From NCBI GenBank assembly GCA_035536935.1, contig DATLNC010000259.1:8659-72658 (forward strand): 64,000 nt of DNA. The letters are read 5' to 3'. Position numbers and translations under genes: made by a program. Below, piece after piece: positions 16,740 through 23,255 of this stretch; the first letter of the stretch is position 1, and each line of letters begins with the position of its first letter. Source of the DNA: DATMER01 sp035536935. GTDB taxonomy: Bacteria > Acidobacteriota > Thermoanaerobaculia > Multivoradales > UBA5704. The notes beneath the pieces were generated by a model, which was not told where the DNA came from, did no database searches, and saw nothing but the letters and a program-made list of their open reading frames with translations.

Positions 16740-17183
16740 ATGAGATCGCAAGAAGAACTTTTGCTGCCGGTTCTCAGTCTTTTGGGCCGGGCCGGGCCAC
16801 TATACTCTGCTGACGTCGCAAGAATGCTAGCCAATGACGGCACAAGCTGCGAGCCGTCTCAGGAGGAATCTGAGCTTCACGCCCACATAGTTTCTTCTGC
16901 AATCCAGTCCCTCGCGGTTGCTGAGTTGCTCATTATATCTGGGAAGGGAAGGTGGGAGATAACCCAGAACGGGCGGGAAGTCCTCTCAAAAGTACCCGCG
17001 AAGGTAGATTTGGCGTATTTAAGGCAATTTGAAGCATACAATCAATATTGGTCTAAGGTTAAGAGTGATAACTGGCGGAGAAAGTCGCTTGGCCTTCGCT
17101 TTGAGTGCTACGCGGCTGGGCGTATGCTCTTCTTCAATGGACATTTTGTGGCAGGAGCTAGGATAAGTTCCAGCCGAGTGTAG
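16740..17183 (+). CDS. Mrr N-terminal-like winged-helix protein
   Basis: 147 aa. The first 90 residues follow the pattern of the winged-helix domain found at the N terminus of Mrr restriction enzymes: a LLPVLSLLG helix, a long polar loop with many Glu/Ser, a helix ending in LL, then GKGRWEITQNGREVL as the wing. The Mrr catalytic domain itself is missing. The partner nuclease-like gene lies 27 bp upstream, so the pair may be a split recognition/cleavage system. The C-terminal 35 residues are unrecognised and may be a truncation product. Confidence 0.55.
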   Translation: MRSQEELLLPVLSLLGRAGPLYSADVARMLANDGTSCEPSQEESELHAHIVSSAIQSLAVAELLIISGKGRWEITQNGREVLSKVPAKVDLAYLRQFEAYNQYWSKVKSDNWRRKSLGLRFECYAAGRMLFFNGHFVAGARISSSRV

Positions 17184-17421
17184 AGGGAAGGGGCTGTTGG
17201 TCTGCCCTTCGGCTTGCACGGACTGTTGTCCGAGAGCGTTTCTGGCAGCTTTTGGGTCACTCGGCTGCGCAGAGTCGGTCTCAATGCGGGCTTCCACTTG
17301 GCTGGTCCGGGCTTTTCCTTGGCATTCGGACGCACCTCAGCCCTCCTGGAGGTCCTCCAGCTTTCGCCTTAGATGTTGATGCCCGCCAACGCCGGTCAAC
17401 CGGCTGCGGCGGGCTTGCCGT
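17184..17421. other. Palindrome-rich gap between island and RAYT
   Basis: No gene is seen. Short palindromes accumulate towards the RAYT gene: CTGGAGG-T-CCTCCAG (about 17346-17360) and GCCGGT-CA-ACCGGC (17391-17404), just before the larger hairpin at 17410-17447. They are compatible with REP-type elements linked to the transposase. Confidence 0.5.
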
Positions 17422-17447
17422 TCATGCAGCCACGAACGGCAAGCCCG
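17410..17447. repeat. 14-bp hairpin at the 3' end of the RAYT gene
   Basis: CGGGCTTGCCGTTC and GAACGGCAAGCCCG form a perfect 14-bp stem with a 10-nt loop. The RAYT stop codon (17422-17424) lies within it. It may act as a terminator, or as a REP-like target of the transposase; no T-run is present. Confidence 0.55.
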
Positions 17448-18342
17448 GTGGGAAGCAGCCGCTGGGGAAGTTCGCCGAGCGATCGCCAGCCTTGAGCCTC
17501 TCCGCGGCTTCCCGGAACGCTGCCAGGAAAAGGCCGTAAGCTGCTCTCAACGCCTCACGGGCAGCCTTGCTCGCCGCATGGAAACGCGGGGCCGGTGATT
17601 TCTTCGACTTGTTCGGCCAGGTGTGCGGATGCGCGCTCAGGATGGCCTTCACGCCGAGAGGCCCACGCCCCGAGCGCTTCCGCTCTGTCGCAGCGTCGAC
17701 GTCAATCTCCTGGACCAGCCCCGCGACCTGCTCCCGGTACTTCTCCGGGCTGAGATGACGCCAGCAGGGGAGTTGGGAGAGCACGACGGTCTCCTCCGTC
17801 GCGTAGCGCCGGGGATCGAAGTCCTCGCCCCGCAGCTTGGCCCGATGTTCCGTGGTGCGGTTGAACCAGGTGCCTCGAACGGGCTCGCCGCTCAGCACGG
17901 ACTTGACCAGGCTGATGCCCGGCCAGTCCTCGACCCGAGCCACCAGCCCCTCCTTGACTCCGTTGGCCAGCATGTAGCGCAGCCGGTCGACCTGCGCCGC
18001 GGGCTCGTCGCTCACCACGATCGCCTCGTAGCGGCGCGACCAGACCTTGGCCCGCCACTCCCTCAACCGGCCGACCTCGCGGGCCGCGTTGGTCTGGAAG
18101 TAGCCCATGAAATCGGCCATGCGCTTGGCGTCGGGAACCCAGATCAGGAGATGATAATGATTTGACGCGACAAAGGAGGCCACGATCTCGACCGGGTGGA
18201 GCCGCTGGGCTTGGCCGAGGACACCGAGCAGGATTTCGTTGAGAGCTGGGTCGGGCCGGAGAAGATACCGGCTCTGGATCGTACGGCAGGTGATGTCGAC
18301 GAGGGCGCCTTCTTCTGGGATGAAGCGGAGTGGTCTTGACAT
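17422..18342 (-). CDS. REP-associated tyrosine transposase (RAYT, Y1 transposase)
   Basis: 306 aa. The HUH motif appears as NHYHLLIW (H62, H64), and the catalytic Tyr is probably Y123 in the RYMLANGVKEGL helix. This is the IS200-like single-strand transposase family domesticated to move REP palindromes. The extra C-terminal 100 residues (basic, then helical FHAASKAAREALRAAY) are unlike IS200 itself and typical of longer RAYTs. No ribosome binding site precedes the ATG. Flanking palindromes and a GCACCTGACT minisatellite on the 5' side support an active or recent mobile unit. Confidence 0.88.
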   Translation of the reverse strand: MSRPLRFIPEEGALVDITCRTIQSRYLLRPDPALNEILLGVLGQAQRLHPVEIVASFVASNHYHLLIWVPDAKRMADFMGYFQTNAAREVGRLREWRAKVWSRRYEAIVVSDEPAAQVDRLRYMLANGVKEGLVARVEDWPGISLVKSVLSGEPVRGTWFNRTTEHRAKLRGEDFDPRRYATEETVVLSQLPCWRHLSPEKYREQVAGLVQEIDVDAATERKRSGRGPLGVKAILSAHPHTWPNKSKKSPAPRFHAASKAAREALRAAYGLFLAAFREAAERLKAGDRSANFPSGCFPPGLPFVAA

Positions 18343-18421
18343 AATACCCGGGTAGAGACGTAAACCGGGTCCAAAATGTCATTCCTTGGAATTCTTTAAG
18401 AGATACCGCGACGCTCGGCTG

Positions 18422-18507
18422 GCACCTGACTGGCACCGCACCTGACTGGCAGCACCTGACTGGCACCTGACTGACTGACTGACTGACTGACAGGCAGGCA
18501 CCTGACA
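18422..18507. repeat. GCACCTGACT minisatellite with CTGA tetranucleotide run
   Basis: Five copies of GCACCTGACT or GCACCTGACA at 18422, 18438, 18452, 18463 and 18498, with six tandem CTGA units at 18467-18490. The array starts about 80 bp upstream of the RAYT start and ends exactly where a truncated toxin gene begins. Confidence 0.85.
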
Positions 18508-18610
18508 GAAGAAGACGCAGAAGATTCCGCGGAAGGATCTCGATCTGGCACGCGAGCGCTACAAGGAGGTCGTGAGCTCCCGAAGAGAAGACCCGTCAAG
18601 CCGGAGGTAA
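18506..18610 (+). pseudogene. 3' remnant of a HigB/Gp49-type toxin
   Basis: 34 codons ending in TAA, reading KKTQKIPRKDLDLARERYKEV: this is the characteristic C-terminal tail (KKTQK-P-EI-LA-R) of RelE-superfamily phage Gp49-like HigB toxins. There is no start codon; upstream in this frame the sequence runs straight into the GCACCTGACT repeat. The antitoxin gene begins 8 bp after the stop, at normal spacing. The rest of the toxin is not found in the 1 kb to the left, so it was deleted or replaced when the repeat/RAYT unit arrived. Confidence 0.75.
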
Positions 18611-18617
18611 GGTCATC

Positions 18618-18923
18618 ATGGGGTCCAACATCACGCTATCGAGCGGCAATGTCTTCACCGACCTCGGCTTCGGGCCGGAAGAGGCCGAGCATCTGCGCAT
18701 TCGTTCAGACCTCATGATCGCCCTGCGGCAGCTCATCGAGGATCGCCGGCTGACTCAGGCAGAGGCCGCGCGAGTCTTCGGAGTCACTCAGCCGCGGATC
18801 AGCAATCTCGTCCGGGGCAGGATCGACCTGTTCAGCATCGATACGCTCGTGGACATGCTCGCCCGCGCGGGTATTCGCGTCGAGGTTGCCATGTCTGTCA
18901 TCATCGAGCGCAAGCTTACGTAG
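18618..18923 (+). CDS. HigA2/XRE-family antitoxin, orphaned
   Basis: 101 aa with a Cro/C1-type helix-turn-helix at about 48-70 (LTQAEAARVFGVTQPRISNLV). The whole protein matches the form of HTH antitoxins that pair with Gp49-like toxins. Its ribosome binding site (CCGGAGGTAAGG) overlaps the end of the toxin remnant. Because the toxin is truncated it is probably a free-standing regulator now. Its last codons overlap the convergent lipid kinase gene by 8 bp. Confidence 0.85.
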   Translation: MGSNITLSSGNVFTDLGFGPEEAEHLRIRSDLMIALRQLIEDRRLTQAEAARVFGVTQPRISNLVRGRIDLFSIDTLVDMLARAGIRVEVAMSVIIERKLT

Positions 18924-19842
18924 GTCCGTTCGCTTCCGCGCTGAAAACCCCGTCCTCCACGGTGGATCCCACGATCACACGAAGCGCCCGGGGAAGGATC
19001 TCGAAGCGGGCAATACCCTCCCCGATCAGTTCGCCGTCGACATTGAACGCCATGTGCGGATCGCACTCGACCTCCACCCGCGTGGCGCGGCGGAAGAGCA
19101 GAAGATCGCTCTCCAGGTGCCGGCCGAGCAGGACCTGGGGGACGAGCACGGCGAGTTGGGGGAGCGTGGTCATGGGCGAGATCACTACATCGAGCAACCC
19201 GTCGTCGAGGACCGCCGTCGGCGCCGCGGGGATGCCCGATGCCACGTAGCGGCCGTTGGCCACCACGATGTTGAACGTCTCCATCCGCAGGATCTCGCCG
19301 CCGTTGAGGGTGATCGTGGTCAGGAAGCCCTTGAGCTCGGGCAGGGCGCCGATCGCTCCCCGCATGTAGGCCAGCGGCCCCCAGGTCTCCTTGGCCTCGC
19401 TCGCCCGCTCGCTCACCTCGCCGCTGAAGCCGCCGACCGACATGTTCACGAAGCAGCGGCAAGTGTCTCCAATCGTGGCGCGGGCCACGTCCAGGCTGCG
19501 GACGGTCCCCTCAAGGAGGATGGTCATGGCCGCCTCGAGGTCGCTCGGCACGCCGATCGAGCGCGCGAAGTCGTTACCCGTACCCAGGGGGATGAGGCCG
19601 AGGCGGGCCTTGCCGAAGTCCTCCGAGAGGCCGTTGAGCACCTCGTTGAGCGTGCCGTCCCCGCCCGCGGCGACGACGAGATCCACGCCGTCGCGCACGG
19701 CTTCCCGGGCGAGCCGCTCCGCGTCCCCCGCGGCCTCGGTCCGCAGCACATGGCTGTCCGGCAGCCGGTCGAACGCCGACTCCAGCATTGCCAGGTCCTC
19801 CACGCTCCCCGCGCCGGGGTTGACGATGATGCAGGTGGACAT
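18916..19842 (-). CDS. YegS/DgkB-type lipid kinase
   Basis: 308 aa, typical length. The diacylglycerol-kinase catalytic motif GGDGTLNE is at 60-67, followed by PLGTGNDFAR, the second conserved block. The enzyme should phosphorylate a diacylglycerol or related lipid at the membrane using ATP. It begins 3 bp after a small membrane protein gene on the same strand and the two form an operon. The exact lipid substrate is not evident. Confidence 0.88.
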   Translation of the reverse strand: MSTCIIVNPGAGSVEDLAMLESAFDRLPDSHVLRTEAAGDAERLAREAVRDGVDLVVAAGGDGTLNEVLNGLSEDFGKARLGLIPLGTGNDFARSIGVPSDLEAAMTILLEGTVRSLDVARATIGDTCRCFVNMSVGGFSGEVSERASEAKETWGPLAYMRGAIGALPELKGFLTTITLNGGEILRMETFNIVVANGRYVASGIPAAPTAVLDDGLLDVVISPMTTLPQLAVLVPQVLLGRHLESDLLLFRRATRVEVECDPHMAFNVDGELIGEGIARFEILPRALRVIVGSTVEDGVFSAEANGPT

Positions 19843-19845
19843 CGG

Positions 19846-20274
19846 TTAGCGGGTACCCGGCCGCGGAGCGTACTCGTTGGGGCCGACCTGCCGCGTCTCG
19901 ATCACGTCCGGGTCGTACGCCCGGCCCAGGTTGAAGAGCCGGGCGGCGCCCCAGGCGATCGTCAGCGTCGGGATCGGCCCGGTGATCGGGATCAGCGCCT
20001 CGACCGCCGCCGTGTTGCGCAGCGCCTGGAGCCCGGCGCGGTTCAGGATCACCCAGATGATCGGCGCCGAGAAGACGTCCAGCGCCAGGTCGAGCAGGTC
20101 GAGCCCGATCACCAGGGAGAGGGGGACCGCGCGCACCGCCGTGAAGAAATCGGCATCGGGGGGGACCCGGATGCGCTTCAGCTTGCGGATGGCGTAGGTG
20201 AGCACCACGGCGGCCAGCACGAGGGCGACCGCGGCGATGACGGCGAAGATCTTGAGGATGTCGACGAGCTCCAT
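19846..20274 (-). CDS. Small membrane protein upstream of the lipid kinase
   Basis: 142 aa, starting at an ATG with a perfect AGGAGAAAG ribosome binding site. An N-terminal membrane helix (about 7-28), a basic patch (RKLKRIR), and one or two further hydrophobic segments (about 47-75) are visible. No known domain is recognised. Coupling with the lipid kinase (3-bp gap) suggests a role in membrane lipid metabolism. Much longer frames overlapping on this strand are shadows of the neighbouring + strand gene. Confidence 0.65.
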   Translation of the reverse strand: MELVDILKIFAVIAAVALVLAAVVLTYAIRKLKRIRVPPDADFFTAVRAVPLSLVIGLDLLDLALDVFSAPIIWVILNRAGLQALRNTAAVEALIPITGPIPTLTIAWGAARLFNLGRAYDPDVIETRQVGPNEYAPRPGTR

Positions 20275-20343
20275 AACTTTCTCCTGGACGGACGCTTTCC
20301 GGTCCTGCACCGTACACCCATGCAAGAAGTGTGTGCAGGGGGA

Positions 20344-20398
20344 CTCCCTCTTCCCCGGCACGGGGGAGAGGGCTGGGGAGAGAGGGGACGGGATCAAT
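20344..20398 (+). repeat. 55-bp palindromic dispersed repeat, copy 1
   Basis: A C/T-rich arm, a GGGGGAGAGGG arm and a CGGGATCAAT tail, closely matching copies at 49851-49905 (inverted) and 52215-52269. It lies in the gap upstream of the secreted protein gene, 20 bp before its start codon, so it is also in that gene's leader. Confidence 0.8.
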
Positions 20399-20418
20399 TC
20401 CTGCAAGAAGGAGAGTCG

Positions 20419-22251
20419 ATGACCATGAAGCACCTCAGCCCATTCAACCTGCGCCGCGCTGGCATCCTGGCAGCCGGATTGGCCGTTCTGTTGGCCGTCT
20501 TGGGCGCCGCAGCCCCAGCCCCGGCTCCGAAGACGGCCCTCGCCACTCGCGAGGCCCGCTACCTGGAGCTCGCCGTCGAACAGATCCAGCGGATGGAGGG
20601 GAAGCGCGGCGGCCTCGGCCCCGAGTTCCAGCAGAACCTCGCCGCCGGAGCCCTGGCTTCCGCCGCGCTTGCCAGTGAGGGCAAGGCCGACGCGGCCAAG
20701 CGCCGGGAGGACGCGGTCCGCTGGTCCGCCGCGGCTCTCGACGCCTGCGCGCGGCGGTGGGCCACGGGCAAGTGCGGCCGCGTCCAGCTCCCCCTCCAGC
20801 GCATCGTCCTCCAGTATCCGGACGTGCTCCCCGCCGAGCTGCGCGACCGGATGCGCGCCGAGGTCTCCACCTCGCCGCCGCCGCCGGGCGCCGAGGCGGT
20901 CCGCGACCCGTGGACCTTCAAGGAGACGGAAAACCAGCGGATGGTCACGATCGCGCGCAGCCTGGTCGCCCACACCGTGGCCGGCACGCCGCAGTCGCCC
21001 GGCGCGCTGGGGTGGAGCGCCTACGTCGACGCTTTCCTCCTCGCCCACGACCAGAAGGGCTGGTACGAGGCCGAGAGCCACGGCTATATGGTGCTCTCCA
21101 TCACGTCCCTGCTCCAGATCGCGGACCACGCCCCGCAGGCCCGGACGCGGGAGCTGGCCGCGCGGCAGCTCGACCTGATCTTCGCCGCCTGGGCCCAGGA
21201 GCAGGTCGGCGGTTTCCCGGCCGGCCCCAAGACCCGCACCTATGACCATTGGGCGCTCAGCGACCGCAGCACGCCGTGGTCCGCCTGGGCCTGGATGCTC
21301 GCCGGGATCGGGAAGCCGGAGGGGATGAACTTCATGGAGCGGCCCGACCTGGCCGTGGGCCGCTACAAGGTCCCGGAGTCCGTGGTGAAGCTCCTCACCG
21401 AGCGCCGCAAGCAGGCTTCCTACGAGATCAAGGAGCGGCGGCAGATCCCCCTGGGCAAGCGCAAGGACCTGAACGCCTCGCTCTACAGCTATGCGACGCC
21501 GGACTACATCCTGGGCACGGCCCAGACCGTGGGCGGGCTCGACCTGCAGATCTCGGGCGGGCAGGAGATCGTCGCCACCCTCTACGCCGAGGGGACGGAG
21601 TTCGCGCCCGTCTACCTCTGGAGCCGCACCAACAACTCGACCGAGAATCAGTGGCGGAGCTGGATCAGCCAGGACCAGGCCGTGGGGTACAAGAACCTCG
21701 TCGTGGCGCGGCTCGGCGCGGGCGAGGCCCTCGGCCACGCTTACCTGTCTCCGCCGTGGTCGCAGCCCGAGGTGATCGGTGATCTGGTTGTCTCCCGCTA
21801 TGGCGATACCTACGTCGCCCTGGTCAGCCCGGGCGGCTGGGACGTGGCGGCGGCGCAGGAGCGCTTCCCGGACTACTACGGCCAGAGCAAGCTCATCCGC
21901 GGCTCGTGGGTCGCGGTGCCGAAGCGCCAGCCCGCCACGGTTGCCCTGGAAGTGGGGCGCCGCGCCGAGAACGGCGAGTTCGAGGCCTGGAAGAAGAAGG
22001 TGGCAGCGGCCCGCCTGGAGGGAGCAACCGGTGAGCTCCGCTTCACGGCCAGCAACGGCACGCAGCTCAGCTTCGTCCCCGGTCAGCGCGCCGCCGTGGC
22101 TGGCCGTGCCCTGGATGCCCAGGGCTATCCCTTCCTCGAAGGCCCGTTCCTCTCCAGCCAGGGCCAGGGGAAGTGGAGGTTCAATTTCGGTTCGTTCCAC
22201 AAGGATTTCGAGAAACTGGAGCCCGGATCGCCTGCAAGACCCGCGACTTGA
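20419..22251 (+). CDS. Large secreted protein, possibly alpha/alpha-toroid enzyme
   Basis: 610 aa from ATG 20419 behind GAAGGAGAG. A signal peptide ends near APAPAPK (about residue 40). The first 350 residues are helix-rich with aromatic and His clusters (LGWSAYVDAFLL, WYEAESHGY, TYDHWALSDRSTPWSAW), reminiscent of (alpha/alpha)-toroid polysaccharide lyases and heparinase-like proteins; the last 200 residues look beta-rich, as in such enzymes. No signature is decisive, so the polysaccharide-degrading role is a guess. It is followed 35 bp later by the YihY gene. Confidence 0.6.
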   Translation: MTMKHLSPFNLRRAGILAAGLAVLLAVLGAAAPAPAPKTALATREARYLELAVEQIQRMEGKRGGLGPEFQQNLAAGALASAALASEGKADAAKRREDAVRWSAAALDACARRWATGKCGRVQLPLQRIVLQYPDVLPAELRDRMRAEVSTSPPPPGAEAVRDPWTFKETENQRMVTIARSLVAHTVAGTPQSPGALGWSAYVDAFLLAHDQKGWYEAESHGYMVLSITSLLQIADHAPQARTRELAARQLDLIFAAWAQEQVGGFPAGPKTRTYDHWALSDRSTPWSAWAWMLAGIGKPEGMNFMERPDLAVGRYKVPESVVKLLTERRKQASYEIKERRQIPLGKRKDLNASLYSYATPDYILGTAQTVGGLDLQISGGQEIVATLYAEGTEFAPVYLWSRTNNSTENQWRSWISQDQAVGYKNLVVARLGAGEALGHAYLSPPWSQPEVIGDLVVSRYGDTYVALVSPGGWDVAAAQERFPDYYGQSKLIRGSWVAVPKRQPATVALEVGRRAENGEFEAWKKKVAAARLEGATGELRFTASNGTQLSFVPGQRAAVAGRALDAQGYPFLEGPFLSSQGQGKWRFNFGSFHKDFEKLEPGSPARPAT

Positions 22252-22286
22252 GAAGCTTCCAAGCGCTTGAAGGAGGTACCCCCACA

Positions 22287-23255
22287 ATGAGTCTCAAGCC
22301 CGCTCTCGACATGCTCAAGGAGAGCTTCAACGAATGGAAGGAGGACGACGCCCTGCAGCTCGGTGCGGCGCTCGCCTACTACACGATCTTCTCCATCGCG
22401 CCGTTGCTGCTGATCGTCATCGCCGTCGCGGGCCTGGTCTGGGGGCGGGAGGCCGCGCAGGGGCAGATCTACCACCAGTTCGACAATCTCCTCGGCGCCG
22501 AGGGAGCGGCGGCGCTGCAGACCATGGTGGGCAATGCCGCCAAGCAGGGGGATAAGACCGGTATCCTGGCGACGGTGATCGCCGGCATCACGGTCCTGTT
22601 CGGCGCCACGGGCGTGTTCGCGCAGCTCCAGAGCGCGCTCAACAAGATCTGGAACGTGGAGCCGCGGCCGAAGAGCGGCATCATGGGCTTCATCATGACC
22701 CGGGTCGTCTCCTTCGGCATGATCCTCGGGATCGGCTTCCTGCTCCTGGTCTCGCTGGTGGTCTCGGCCGGCATGGCCGCGGTCGACACTTACATGAGCG
22801 GCATGATCCCGGGGTCCGAGTCGGTCTTCCAGGTCATCCACTTCGTCATCGCTTTCGGTGTGGTGACGCTGCTCTTCGCCATGATCTACCGCTTCCTGCC
22901 GGACGTGAAGATCGCCTGGCGCGACGTCTGGATCGGCGCCGCGATCACGGCGCTGCTGTTCACGATCGGCAAGTTCGCGATCGGCCTCTACCTGGGGCAC
23001 AGCAGCGCGGCTTCGGTGTTCGGAGCGGCGGGCTCGCTGATCCTCGTGCTCCTGTGGATCTACTACTCGACCCAGATCCTGTTCTTCGGCGCGGAGATCA
23101 CCCAGGTGTACGCGCGGCGGTACGGGTCGAACATCGTCCCGGACGAGAACGCGGTGCAGGTGCGCGAGGTGAAGGAAGTGGTGGAAAGGGCGGGGCCCCC
23201 TGAAGGGGGCCCCGAGAGACCGTCACGTCACGAACCCAGGCGGGTTAGAAGCTGA
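22287..23255 (+). CDS. YihY/BrkB-family inner membrane protein
   Basis: 322 aa with an AGGAGG ribosome binding site. Six membrane helices and the family hallmarks are present: an N-terminal DDALQLGAALAYYTIFSIAPLLL segment, GIMGFI, and the C-terminal SLILVLLWIYYSTQILFFGAEIT. These proteins were once called RNase BN but are membrane transport or envelope proteins of unclear function. The C terminus contains a GC-rich hairpin sequence and overlaps the convergent TonB receptor gene by 11 bp. Confidence 0.9.
   Translation: MSLKPALDMLKESFNEWKEDDALQLGAALAYYTIFSIAPLLLIVIAVAGLVWGREAAQGQIYHQFDNLLGAEGAAALQTMVGNAAKQGDKTGILATVIAGITVLFGATGVFAQLQSALNKIWNVEPRPKSGIMGFIMTRVVSFGMILGIGFLLLVSLVVSAGMAAVDTYMSGMIPGSESVFQVIHFVIAFGVVTLLFAMIYRFLPDVKIAWRDVWIGAAITALLFTIGKFAIGLYLGHSSAASVFGAAGSLILVLLWIYYSTQILFFGAEITQVYARRYGSNIVPDENAVQVREVKEVVERAGPPEGGPERPSRHEPRRVRS
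23192..23213. terminator. GC hairpin between convergent YihY and TonB genes
   Basis: GGGGCCCCC - TGAA - GGGGGCCCC, a perfect 9-bp stem inside the last codons of the YihY gene and just beyond the TonB receptor stop. It could terminate both transcripts. Confidence 0.5.
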
